DNA of 64,000 nucleotides, taken from positions 1 to 64,000 of the forward strand of contig NZ_JAQUVZ010000004.1 in assembly GCF_028693135.1 (NCBI RefSeq). Reading direction: 5' to 3'. This DNA is from Methanosarcina sp. Lineage in GTDB: Archaea > Halobacteriota > Methanosarcinia > Methanosarcinales > Methanosarcinaceae. The position numbers and the translations under genes were made by a program. The number at the start of each line of letters is the position of its first letter. The stretch's first letter is position 1. Below the pieces are notes generated by a model. That model searched no databases, was not told the origin of the DNA, and was given only the letters and a program-made list of their open reading frames with translations. Shown piece after piece: positions 47,403 to 55,742 of the stretch.

Positions 47403-47915
47403 ATGTCAGACTCTGCTTCAAACACGGAAGATCCTATTCAAATCGAAATCTTTCCCAGTAGAATCCTGTCTCCTGAAACTGCTCAGAAGCTTATTACTGA
47501 GCTTTATCGGATTGACGGGATAATCCGCGTTATGGTCCAGGGCTCAAGACTCCCCGAAAGGGTGTCTGCAGGCCCGGGTACCGGGGAAAAGGTGGACCAC
47601 CCCCTAAGGAAGCCTATTCAGATCGGAGATCAGGTTATTGAACTTAAGATCAGTGTAGGCAGGATCAGGCTTGAAATCTCAAATGCCGAAACTAAAGAAG
47701 AGGTCAGGTCAGTATGCGATAAAGTGTTCCCGTTTGCTTTTGAATTCAGGGAAGGACACTTCTTCAGGAAACAGCCTACTGTGACTGACTATGCAAAATT
47801 TGGTCCTGATTCCGACACTTCCTTGCTTGGTATGGTAGATGCTAAAGCCAATATCGACCAGCTCGTCTTTATCGAGAAACAAAAGAAAGAAGGTCACAAA
47901 GATACAGATGAGTGA
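47403..47915 (+). CDS. mcrD: Methyl-coenzyme M reductase operon protein D
   Basis: 170-residue accessory protein, not part of mature MCR, associated with its assembly. Family blocks IEIFPSRILSPETAQKLI and KVFPFAFEFREGHFFRKQPTVTDY are present. It lies 24 bases after mcrB and six bases before mcrC. Codon bias is weaker than in mcrB, G and A. Confidence 0.95.
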   Translation: MSDSASNTEDPIQIEIFPSRILSPETAQKLITELYRIDGIIRVMVQGSRLPERVSAGPGTGEKVDHPLRKPIQIGDQVIELKISVGRIRLEISNAETKEEVRSVCDKVFPFAFEFREGHFFRKQPTVTDYAKFGPDSDTSLLGMVDAKANIDQLVFIEKQKKEGHKDTDE

Positions 47916-47921
47916 AAAGAT

Positions 47922-48542
47922 ATGATGATCGATCGGGAAACACAGGTAGTTGACTGCCGATGCGGCGGAGGACTGGGCAAAGGAGGAGGGCTTGCTCAAA
48001 GGGGCACTCTTTCGGAAGCCGGCCGTGCCGATGTGGTAGCTATTGCTATGAGTCCCGGCCAGAGGCATATCACAAAACCGGTATGCGAGATCACATACGG
48101 AATGAGGAAGGAAAACATTCAGGTGAGTGTACTTGTACTTTACTCCGGTTCAGGGATTCCCGAATCAGGCATGAGGACAGGGTCATTTGTACTGAGTCCG
48201 GTAGAAGTTGCACAGATTGAAATGCACAAACTGGCTGTTATTCACCTCGGAAATATTAAGGACCATGTAATTAGAAAAACCAGGGAGATCCTGAGCCAGG
48301 CTGATATTCCGGCAATTGTTGTCAGCCAGATTCCGGTGGATTTTGAGGATTTTGCAGAAGCAGGGATAAAGACGAGATTAGTGATGCCAAGGGATGAAAA
48401 TATTCGTACCAAGGGAATTGTAATGGATATGGTAAGTGGAGTTACACGTGGTGACTTCTGTCCCAGGGATAAACTAAATTCAATCGTAAAATACGTCAAG
48501 ACGACATTAGACCAGTTAGAAAATCATAAAGGAGTTGCATGA
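47922..48542 (+). CDS. mcrC: Methyl-coenzyme M reductase operon protein C
   Basis: 206-residue McrC, reported as a component of the MCR activation complex. Key block: VDCRCGGGLGKGGGLAQRGTL, with Cys and Gly-rich loop near the N-terminus. Also SPGQRHITKPVCEITYG. The start may be ATG 47922 or the next codon, 47925. The stop is one base before the mcrG ATG. Confidence 0.95.
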   Translation: MMIDRETQVVDCRCGGGLGKGGGLAQRGTLSEAGRADVVAIAMSPGQRHITKPVCEITYGMRKENIQVSVLVLYSGSGIPESGMRTGSFVLSPVEVAQIEMHKLAVIHLGNIKDHVIRKTREILSQADIPAIVVSQIPVDFEDFAEAGIKTRLVMPRDENIRTKGIVMDMVSGVTRGDFCPRDKLNSIVKYVKTTLDQLENHKGVA

Positions 48543-48543
48543 G

Positions 48544-49290
48544 ATGGCATACGAACCACAGTTTTATCCAGGCGCTACATCAGTTGGCGCTAACCGAAGA
48601 AAACACATGTCCGGGAAACTTGAGAAAATCAGGGAGATTTCAGACGAAGACTTAACTGCAGTCCTCGGACACCGTGCACCAGGGAGCGACTACCCAAGCA
48701 CCCACCCACCACTTGCAGAGATGGGAGAACCCGCATGCTCGGTCCGCGAGGCTGTAGCAGCAACACCCGGTGCAGCAGCAGGAGACAGAGTCAGATACGT
48801 TCAGTTCGCTGACTCCATGTACAACGCTCCAGCTACCCCATACTTCAGATCATACTTCGCAGCAATTAACTTCAGAGGTGTGGACCCAGGTACCCTTTCC
48901 GGTCGTCAGATTGTTGAAGCCCGTGAAAGAGACATGGAACAGTGCGCAAAAGTTCAGATGGAAACCGAAATGAGCTGCCCTGCACTTTCCGGTATGCGCG
49001 GTGCAACAGTGCACGGTCACTCTGTCCGTCTTCAGGAAGACGGCGTAATGTTCGACATGCTTGACAGGAGGAGACTCGAAGGCGGCACCATCATCATGGA
49101 CAAGGACCAGGTTGCAATTCCACTCGACAGGAAAGTAGACCTCGGCAAACCTATGTCTGAAGAAGAAGCCGCAAAGAGAACCACCATCTACCGTGTGGAC
49201 AATGTATCCTTCAGGGAAGATGCAGAAGTCATTGAATGGATACACAGAGTATTTGATCAGAGGACTAGCTTCGGATTCCAGCCGAAATGA
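48544..49290 (+). CDS. mcrG: Methyl-coenzyme M reductase gamma subunit
   Basis: 248 residues: [20 protein letters not shown] start, [13 protein letters not shown]-like block (residues about 45-60) and the [19 protein letters not shown]-like F430/CoB region. ATG 48544 is preferred because AAAGGAG lies nine bases upstream; the TTG at 48535 is in frame but is not needed. Ten bases before mcrA. Confidence 0.98.
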   Translation: MAYEPQFYPGATSVGANRRKHMSGKLEKIREISDEDLTAVLGHRAPGSDYPSTHPPLAEMGEPACSVREAVAATPGAAAGDRVRYVQFADSMYNAPATPYFRSYFAAINFRGVDPGTLSGRQIVEARERDMEQCAKVQMETEMSCPALSGMRGATVHGHSVRLQEDGVMFDMLDRRRLEGGTIIMDKDQVAIPLDRKVDLGKPMSEEEAAKRTTIYRVDNVSFREDAEVIEWIHRVFDQRTSFGFQPK

Positions 49291-49300
49291 GGTGACCACA

Positions 49301-51013
49301 ATGTCAGCAGATATTTTCTCAAAATTCAAAAAGTCAATGGAAGTCAAGTTCACACAGGAATACGGTTCAAACCAGCAGTCCACAACGGACATCACAGGCA
49401 AGACCGAGAAGTTCCTGAGACTTGGACCTGCACAGGACGCAAGAAAGGCCGAAATGATTAAGGCCGGAAAAGAAATCGCAGAGAAGAGAGGCCTTGTAGG
49501 CTACAACCCAATGATGCACACCGGTGCACCCCTTGGTCAGCGTGCAATCACTCCTTACACCATCTCTGGCACTGACATTGTCTGTGAACCAGATGACCTG
49601 CACTACGTCAACAACGCTGCAATGCAGCAGATGTGGGATGATATCAGGAGAACCTGTATTGTCGGTCTTGACATGGCTCACGAAACCCTCGAGAAGAGGC
49701 TGGGTAAGGAAGTTACTCCTGAAACCATCAACCACTATCTTGAGACCCTCAACCACGCCATGCCCGGTGCAGCAGTGGTTCAGGAAATGATGATCGAAAC
49801 CCACCCCGCACTTGTTGATGACTGCTATGTAAAGGTCTTCACCGGTGACGACGAGCTTGCAGATGAAATCGACAAGCAGTACGTAATCAACATCAACAAG
49901 ATGTTCAATGAAGAGCAGGCCGCCCAGATTAAGGCCTCCATCGGCAAGACCACCTGGCAGGCAATCCACATCCCAACAATTGTCTCCAGGACAACTGATG
50001 GTGCCCAGACCTCCAGGTGGGCTGCAATGCAGATCGGTATGTCTTTCATCTCCGCATACAACATGTGTGCTGGTGAAGCAGCCGTCGCTGACCTGTCCTT
50101 CGCTGCAAAGCACGCATCTCTGGTTTCCATGGGTGAAATGCTCCCCGCAAGGCGTGCACGTGGTCCCAACGAGCCCGGTGGACTTTCCTTCGGTCACATG
50201 GCAGATATCATCCAGACCAGCCGTGTAAAAGCAGAAGATCCCGCAAAGGTTTCCCTTGAGGTAGTCGGTGCTGGATGTATGCTCTACGACCAGATCTGGC
50301 TCGGATCCTACATGTCCGGTGGTGTCGGTTTCACTCAGTATGCAACAGCTGCATACACCGATGATATCCTCGACAACAACACCTACTACGACGTTGACTA
50401 CATCAACGACAAGTACAATGGTGCAGCAAACGTGGGCCAGCCGACCGTAAAGGCCAGCCTCGAAGTCATAAAGGACATCGCAACAGAGTCCACAATCTAT
50501 GGTATCGAGACCTACGAGAAGTTCCCAACCGCCCTTGAAGACCACTTCGGTGGCTCCCAGAGAGCAACTGTGCTCGCAGCCGCATCAGGTGTTGCATGCG
50601 CTCTTGCAACCGGAAACGGAAACGCCGGTCTCTCAGGCTGGTACCTCTCCATGTATGTCCACAAGGAAGCATGGGGCCGTCTCGGCTTCTTCGGATTCGA
50701 CCTGCAGGACCAGTGCGGTGCAACCAACATCTGTACCTACCAGGGTGACGAAGGTCTCGCAGGCGAACTGCGTGGTCCAAACTACCCCAACTATGCAATG
50801 AACGTCGGTCACCAGGGTGGCTACGGTGGTATCGCTTCCGCAGCTCACTCGACCCGCGGAGACGCATTCGCTGTCAACCCGCTGATCAAGGTCTGCTTCG
50901 CCGACGATCTCATGCCCTTTGACTTCACCGCACCCAGGAGAGAATTTGGCCGCGGTGCCATCAGAGAGTTCGTGCCTGCTGGTGAGAGATCCCTCATCAT
51001 CCCGGCAAAATAA
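49301..51013 (+). CDS. mcrA: Methyl-coenzyme M reductase alpha subunit
   Basis: 570-residue catalytic subunit. Gln, Tyr and CoM/F430 contact regions include [16 protein letters not shown] (residues about 337-352). Known modification sites fall at His271 (FAAKHASL), Arg285 (LPARRARGP), Gly465 ([10 protein letters not shown]) and Cys472 ([10 protein letters not shown]), the same numbers as in M. acetivorans. The open frame from 49193 overlaps mcrG; ATG 49301 is the true start after GAGGTGACCACA. The modifiers mmp10 (Arg) and mcmA (Cys) flank the operon; the thioglycine enzymes are not in the window. Confidence 0.99.
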   Translation: MSADIFSKFKKSMEVKFTQEYGSNQQSTTDITGKTEKFLRLGPAQDARKAEMIKAGKEIAEKRGLVGYNPMMHTGAPLGQRAITPYTISGTDIVCEPDDLHYVNNAAMQQMWDDIRRTCIVGLDMAHETLEKRLGKEVTPETINHYLETLNHAMPGAAVVQEMMIETHPALVDDCYVKVFTGDDELADEIDKQYVININKMFNEEQAAQIKASIGKTTWQAIHIPTIVSRTTDGAQTSRWAAMQIGMSFISAYNMCAGEAAVADLSFAAKHASLVSMGEMLPARRARGPNEPGGLSFGHMADIIQTSRVKAEDPAKVSLEVVGAGCMLYDQIWLGSYMSGGVGFTQYATAAYTDDILDNNTYYDVDYINDKYNGAANVGQPTVKASLEVIKDIATESTIYGIETYEKFPTALEDHFGGSQRATVLAAASGVACALATGNGNAGLSGWYLSMYVHKEAWGRLGFFGFDLQDQCGATNICTYQGDEGLAGELRGPNYPNYAMNVGHQGGYGGIASAAHSTRGDAFAVNPLIKVCFADDLMPFDFTAPRREFGRGAIREFVPAGERSLIIPAK

Positions 51014-51042
51014 ACTCAATAAATTAAACACTTTAAAACAGA

Positions 51043-51078
51043 GTAGGCCTTCTGGCCTGCTTTTTTCTCTTTTTTCTA
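51043..51078 (+). terminator. Terminator of the mcr operon
   Basis: GTAGGCC (51043-51049) pairs with GGCCTGC (51054-51060) around TTCT, followed by TTTTTTCTCTTTTTTCT. It begins 30 bases after mcrA. Confidence 0.75.
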
Positions 51079-51291
51079 TTCTGGCTTTTCTTTACTGTTT
51101 TTCCGGAAGTCGCTATTTATATACCTTTGATCGCGATAGATCTCCTGATCCTCCAAAAAATCTAAAATATAATACTATAATATGTATGCAACTTATTGTA
51201 TGCATCAGGCTTTTTCATAATAGCATAATTCCAGCATTGGATAATGGTCCCCATCTTTTTATTGGATAAGGGCCATCAAACAATATTTCTC

Positions 51292-51350
51292 CCCATTCTA
51301 AGCTTATATTTCCCATTCTAAGCTTATATTTCCCATTCTAAGCTTATATA
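51292..51350. repeat. Three tandem 20-bp repeats at the 3' end of mcmA
   Basis: CCCATTCTAAGCTTATATTT at 51292-51311, 51312-51331 and 51332-51350, the last shortened. They lie between the mcr terminator and the mcmA stop. Non-coding. The spacer 51014-51291 holds no gene. Confidence 0.9.
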
Positions 51351-51355
51351 ATTCT

Positions 51356-52390
51356 TCAAATCACGACAACTTTTTTACCTAATTTGCCTGCGGCTTCCAC
51401 AAATTCTGTTGTATCTACACCAGGAAATGTATCTATAATACAAATATCAAATTTTTCATCTAAACAATTTGCTAATTCTCTTATATCCATACTATAGACT
51501 TCAAATTTGTCTCCAGATGCTATTAATTCGCCTTCACTGCCTGGAAGTTTGACTGGAAATCCATTAGCTTCCAAATTAATCAAAGTAGTTTCTATTGCAG
51601 GATTCCATATATCATTAAAAACTACTTTATGCGCGCCGGCTTTAAGGCTTGCGATTCCTAAAGTCCCGGGGCCACATGTACAATCAAAAACAGTAGGCCT
51701 ATCATAATCTTTCAAAGCGTTTTTAAGGATCTCTATTTTGGGTGATTCTACCTTTGGAAACTCTATATGAATTTCATGCTGATATTTGTATATTCCTAAA
51801 GTACCGTAAGGAGTCTGTATAATATCACATCTCAAATCGCATCCGGCAAGAAGTTCATATACATGAGGATTAGAATCAGAATCTTTTATACCCACGGTTT
51901 GTCTTATATCTCCCTTTAAAACCCCTTTAACTTCCCCAACTTCCTTTACAATTGTTTCAGCACATCTTTTATCCACTTCATTAGATAATATTACTAAAGA
52001 ATCCTCAGGCAAATAGGGAACAGAATTAATTGGATATCCAGGAGTCACAAGAGGAACACATGCATTCCTTAAATTAGCTTTTTTATCTTTTATTCCTTCA
52101 TCGATCATTACTTTTAACACGTGAGACATTACAATATCAAGTTGCCTCTTACCACATTTACAACTTCCAAAATCGTTATCTATTTCATCTAAGTTAATCT
52201 GTTCTGCTAGAGGAGAAAATTTCCTTATTTTTTCTGTTTTGCAATCGTTGCATGGTTTGTAGAATAATTCAATATCTTTTAGTGCTTCCGAAATAGGCTT
52301 TATGCACGTATCTCCACACCTACATCTTATTTCCATATGCTTAAATATGGATATTTCATGTAAAAGTACTTTCTCAAGGTCAGAATTCAC
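51356..52390 (-). CDS. mcmA: McmA: SAM-dependent methyltransferase for McrA cysteine
   Basis: 344 residues. Position directly downstream of, and convergent with, the mcr operon matches the M. acetivorans gene shown to be needed for S-methylcysteine at McrA Cys472. The N-terminal region has zinc-type cysteines (CRCGDTC, PCNDC, SCKCGK). The C-terminal Rossmann fold has motif I VFDCTCGPGTLGIASL and acidic FNDIWNP. The gene is much richer in A+T (ATA, AAA, AGA codons) than its mcr neighbours. ATG 52390 has the Shine-Dalgarno GTGAA nearby. Confidence 0.85.
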   Translation of the reverse strand: MNSDLEKVLLHEISIFKHMEIRCRCGDTCIKPISEALKDIELFYKPCNDCKTEKIRKFSPLAEQINLDEIDNDFGSCKCGKRQLDIVMSHVLKVMIDEGIKDKKANLRNACVPLVTPGYPINSVPYLPEDSLVILSNEVDKRCAETIVKEVGEVKGVLKGDIRQTVGIKDSDSNPHVYELLAGCDLRCDIIQTPYGTLGIYKYQHEIHIEFPKVESPKIEILKNALKDYDRPTVFDCTCGPGTLGIASLKAGAHKVVFNDIWNPAIETTLINLEANGFPVKLPGSEGELIASGDKFEVYSMDIRELANCLDEKFDICIIDTFPGVDTTEFVEAAGKLGKKVVVI

Positions 52391-53131
52391 TATTCAGGGC
52401 GTGGTCCATTTCATAGGCTTCAAGGTTCATGTGAGTCTCAAACTCTCAAATTTTTTTAGATTAAAATCCCCCTGTTCGTTTAATATCTTTGGTCTATTTT
52501 TGTGAATGTCCCCCTCCCCTACTATAATCCCCACATCTGTAAGCATCTGTAATTATTCAGATGCATCCTGCCCAATAGCCGCTTTCTCCCTTTATAAAAG
52601 CTCCACCCTCAGTTATTTTTATGTGTAAGGTACGTGGATATATTTTATTGATTTGAAGCTAAATGAGCCTGTTTTTCAATTCGGCACAAGCAAGTAATTT
52701 AACTTTACTGAATGAACAAAATCGTAATCAATAGGGTTAATTCTTTTGGTTATCCGGCTGGTTGCTCGGCTGGTTGCTCGGCTGGCTGCCCGTTTTTTAT
52801 ATCCCTTTCTTCTGCATATGTTTTCTTTAAAAATAAACTAAACTAAACTGTTTATTGATACTGTTTTTTAGTTTTGTACAAGCATATCGGCGATTTTATA
52901 TTTCTTATTTATTTTTTAAATATTTGTATACGTTTCCAGTTTAATTACTTTTAAATACCACTTCTTACATAATTAGATACCAATACAGTATCAAATAATT
53001 TGTTCAGGCTTACCGGGGAAAGGGGGTAGCCTTGAGCTCGAGATTTGGGGGTATTATCCGGGCTTCAGGCAGTTAATTTCGTGCAGTCACTGCGACGGAA
53101 GTCCTCCTTTTTCCTTTTGTATGAGGTTACA
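52391..53131. other. Non-coding region before the pilin paralogs
   Basis: About 740 bp, A+T-rich, without a credible gene. It contains the 12-bp triplication at 52755-52790 and a G-rich stretch (about 53010-53060). The promoter for the pilin genes is probably in the A+T-rich part before 53000. Confidence 0.45.
52755..52790. repeat. Three tandem 12-bp repeats
   Basis: CGGCTGGTTGCT at 52755-52766 and 52767-52778, then CGGCTGGCTGCC at 52779-52790. It is an isolated GC-rich triplet repeat in an A+T-rich spacer. Non-coding as far as can be seen. Confidence 0.9.
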
Positions 53132-53176
53132 ATGTCTGAGATTTGTATGTGTAGGGGGTATTTATCTGGTATTTAA
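53132..53176 (+). CDS. Leader ORF overlapping the first pilin gene
   Basis: ATG 53132, preceded by GAGGTTACA, opens a 14-codon frame ending in Ser-Gly-Ile and TAA at 53174-53176. It overlaps the CTG start of the pilin gene (53166) by eleven bases in a different frame. A leader in the same relative frame, also ending Ser-Gly-Ile, precedes the second paralog. This suggests translational coupling or frameshifting. Short, so uncertain. Confidence 0.4.
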   Translation: MSEICMCRGYLSGI

Positions 53177-54221
53177 AAAATTAAAAAGAAACTCCAGCGG
53201 AGTTTCATCTGTCCTGGGTGAGATTCTTATTACAGGGGTTTTTGTTCTTTCGCTCGGTTCGATATTTGTATTTGTGAATTCTATGGACAAACCTGTCGAT
53301 TCTACTCACCTCGGGGTTGAAGAATGGGTAGACGCTCCTTCTGATATCATTTACCTGCTTCACGCCGGAGGAGAGCCTATTGATACAAAAGATCTGAAAA
53401 TCAATGTCAATATAGATGGGAAAACCTATGTCTATCCCTCAGCCAACATTTCCGCAAACCTGGGTGGAAAAAGCTTCTGGGAACTTTCAGATGTCATTGA
53501 AATCAACACAAGTAAGGAGTGGGGCGTCAGCGTTCCAGACGAAGATGATCTGGTTGTGAAAGTGGTCGATACGGATTCAAGGGAAGTTCTCCCTAAATGC
53601 CGGATCAGCTTCACGCCTAAAGATCCATTAGCTCCTGTTAACTTTACGATAATTAACGATACAGTAGTTCCAAACGGTACCTTTATCAGCAGTTTTACGG
53701 TGCTCGGGGCCGCAATAACTAATGGTGAGAACGGTTATGACCTGATGGTGACTACCCAGCTCAAGGTTGGAGACGACATTTTTGCTCCATGGGGAAATTA
53801 CAACCTGGCGGTGACTGGCAATGTCAATGACAAAACCACTCATTCATGGAACCCTACATCCACCTATCCGGCAGGTACACCTGTAACGATAGGCGGCAAG
53901 TCCTGGAACCATCTAAATACCGGCTTAAATTATACTCTCGATAGCTCCTGGGCTCAGCATATGGAGGTTAGTTCTACGGGTGATTCTAAATATTTAATAG
54001 TACTCAGGAACGGAGACGCTGTCCCTACAATCAAAGGTTTCTCGAACCAGGACTCCATTGCCAAGTTTGTAAAGGGTTATGTTAAAGACGACAAGATCTT
54101 ACTGGAGGATAACGAGGCTATCTTCCTGTTTGAGCTTGGAGTGACAGATCTGACCAGTGACGCAGCTGATTTCCAGGACCTGGTAATTCTGATGGAAATA
54201 AATCCAGCGCCTGCAAGTTAA
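53166..54221 (+). CDS. Archaeal type IV pilin-like protein, copy 1 (CTG start)
   Basis: 351 residues if started at CTG 53166, seven bases after AGGGGG. A short basic N-terminus (VFKKLKRNSSG) followed by VSSVLGEILITGVFVLSLGS is the archaeal pilin N-terminal domain, with a prepilin-peptidase-type site after Gly. The rest is extracellular, beta-rich, with a repeated core (LGAAITNGENGYDLMVTTQL). No ATG, GTG or TTG lies between the Shine-Dalgarno and the signal. The ATG at 53121 is in frame, but the upstream frame is not shared with the paralog. Probably surface adhesin or pilin. Confidence 0.82.
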   Translation: MVFKKLKRNSSGVSSVLGEILITGVFVLSLGSIFVFVNSMDKPVDSTHLGVEEWVDAPSDIIYLLHAGGEPIDTKDLKINVNIDGKTYVYPSANISANLGGKSFWELSDVIEINTSKEWGVSVPDEDDLVVKVVDTDSREVLPKCRISFTPKDPLAPVNFTIINDTVVPNGTFISSFTVLGAAITNGENGYDLMVTTQLKVGDDIFAPWGNYNLAVTGNVNDKTTHSWNPTSTYPAGTPVTIGGKSWNHLNTGLNYTLDSSWAQHMEVSSTGDSKYLIVLRNGDAVPTIKGFSNQDSIAKFVKGYVKDDKILLEDNEAIFLFELGVTDLTSDAADFQDLVILMEINPAPAS

Positions 54222-54263
54222 TCCTGCAGAAACTGATATTTTTCGTCAAAAAACTCAGGGTCA

Positions 54264-54305
54264 GAGCCTGAAACCGAACCATTCTCGGTTTTGGTTTTCA
54301 GGCTC
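54264..54305 (+). terminator. Long hairpin after pilin copy 1
   Basis: GAGCCTGAAA (54264-54273) pairs with TTTCAGGCTC (54296-54305), with CCGA/TCGG inside. A near-copy follows the second paralog (55505-55547), so it was duplicated with the gene. There is no U-tract after it, so it may be an mRNA stabiliser rather than a classical terminator. Confidence 0.5.
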
Positions 54306-54331
54306 AGATCAAATAATCCGGGGAGATAATA

Positions 54332-54415
54332 ATGGGTCAATTGAATCTGACTTTTCGTTTAGGACGACAAAGCCTGAGGGTTGTATTTTCAGGGGGTATT
54401 TATTCTGGTATTTGA
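54332..54415 (+). CDS. Leader ORF overlapping the second pilin gene
   Basis: ATG 54332 follows GGGGAGATAATA (good Shine-Dalgarno, spacing six). It opens a 27-codon frame that ends Ser-Gly-Ile-TGA at 54413-54415, overlapping the CTG start at 54405 by eleven bases. The relative frame is the same as for the first paralog. Its peptide starts MGQLNLTFRLGRQSL. The coupling role is inference. Confidence 0.45.
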   Translation: MGQLNLTFRLGRQSLRVVFSGGIYSGI

Positions 54416-55454
54416 AAAATTAAAAAGAAACTCCAGCGGAGTTTCGTCTGTCCTGGGTGAGGTTCTTATCGCAGGGGTTTTTGTTCTTTCGCTCGGTTCG
54501 CTATTTGTATTTGTGAATTCTATTGACACGCCTGTCGATTCCGCTCATCTCGCGGTTGAGGAATGGATTGACACTTCTTCCGATACCATTTACCTGCATC
54601 ACGTTGGAGGAGAGCCAATTGATACAAAAGACCTGAAAATCAATGTCAATATACGTGGTACAAACCATATGTATCCCTCAGCCAATATTTCTGAAAACCT
54701 GGGTGGAAAAAGCTTCTGGGATCTTTCAGATGTCATTGAAATCAACACCAGTGAGGAGTGGGGCATCAGTATTCTAAACGAAAAGGATGTAACTGTGAAA
54801 TTGATTAATTCGGATTCAAGGGAAATTATTAACCCCAAATACAGGGTCTGCCTCAATCCGGAATCTCCTGCACCTTCAATTGACTTTGATATCGCGGGAA
54901 AATCAGTAGTTCCAAACGGTGCCTTTATCAGCGGTTTTACGGTGCTCGGGGCCGCAATTACTAATGGCGCGGGTGGCGATGACCTGATGGTGACTACCCG
55001 GCTCAAGGTTGGAAACGATACTTTTGATCCCTGGGGAGATTACAACTTGGCAGTGACTGGCAATGTCAATGACCACACTACTCATTCATGGAACCTCCCA
55101 GCCACCTATCCGGCAGGTACGCCAGTTTCGATAAGTGGGAAGTCCTGGAATCTCATCAAGTCCCCCAATTCTCTCGATAGCTCATGGGCTGAGAGGATAG
55201 AGGTTAGTTCTATGGATGATTCTGAGTATTTGATTGTACTCAGGAACGGAGACGCTGTCCCTCAAATAAAAGGTTTCTCGGACCAGAATTCCATTACCGA
55301 TTTTGTAGATGCCTATGTTGAAGATGACAAGATCGTATTGGAGGAGAATGAGGTTATCTTCCTGTTTGAGCTGGGGAACGGGCCCCTTACAGACCCATCT
55401 TCTGATTTCCAGGACCTTGTAATTCTGATGGAGATAGATTCGGCACCTGCCTAA
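54405..55454 (+). CDS. Archaeal type IV pilin-like protein, copy 2 (CTG start)
   Basis: 349 residues from CTG 54405, eight bases after AGGGGG. N-terminus VFEKLKRNSSGVSSVLGEVL again gives a pilin signal. It is about two-thirds identical to copy 1 throughout, by eye. One base more than copy 1 lies between the Shine-Dalgarno and CTG, so upstream frames are out of register while the coding frame is kept. That argues the start is at or after CTG. The in-frame TTG 54381 lies too close to its upstream GAGGG to be a good start. Confidence 0.83.
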   Translation: MVFEKLKRNSSGVSSVLGEVLIAGVFVLSLGSLFVFVNSIDTPVDSAHLAVEEWIDTSSDTIYLHHVGGEPIDTKDLKINVNIRGTNHMYPSANISENLGGKSFWDLSDVIEINTSEEWGISILNEKDVTVKLINSDSREIINPKYRVCLNPESPAPSIDFDIAGKSVVPNGAFISGFTVLGAAITNGAGGDDLMVTTRLKVGNDTFDPWGDYNLAVTGNVNDHTTHSWNLPATYPAGTPVSISGKSWNLIKSPNSLDSSWAERIEVSSMDDSEYLIVLRNGDAVPQIKGFSDQNSITDFVDAYVEDDKIVLEENEVIFLFELGNGPLTDPSSDFQDLVILMEIDSAPA

Positions 55455-55504
55455 GTTTTTTCAGTGAAATCAGGGGTCTTGCGTCAAACAGAAACTCAAG
55501 ATCA

Positions 55505-55547
55505 GAGCCTGAAACCGGGCCATTTCTCGGCTTTGGTTTTCGGGCTC
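55505..55547 (+). terminator. Long hairpin after pilin copy 2
   Basis: GAGCCTGAAA (55505-55514) pairs with TTTTCGGGCTC (55537-55547). It is a diverged copy of the hairpin after the first pilin gene. Both are followed by CAAATAATCCGGGGAGATAAT, so the duplicated unit extends through about 55572. Confidence 0.5.
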
Positions 55548-55713
55548 GGATCAAATAATCCGGGGAGATAATATTGATTTCCTCCGCTTTTTTTCATTAT
55601 GGGGATGGAAAAGCCTGGTTTTGTAATCTGAATAAGGCGGTACCCTATGAAAAGCTTACAGGAACCGTTCATCTCTGGAGGTTCCCGTTTTTCTACGGAG
55701 AGCGGGAAACTGT

Positions 55714-55739
55714 AAAAACGGCTGCAGGAAGTCCTGCAG
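55714..55739 (-). terminator. Terminator of aroA
   Basis: On the minus strand the perfect hairpin CTGCAGGA (55739-55732) with TCCTGCAG (55729-55722) is followed by CCGTTTTTACAG. It starts four bases after the aroA stop. Confidence 0.7.
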
Positions 55740-55742
55740 GAT

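Noticed and set aside
49193-49300. Upstream start for McrA inside mcrG
   Set aside because: ATG 49301 gives the known McrA N-terminus and residue numbering; the earlier frame is mcrG read out of phase.
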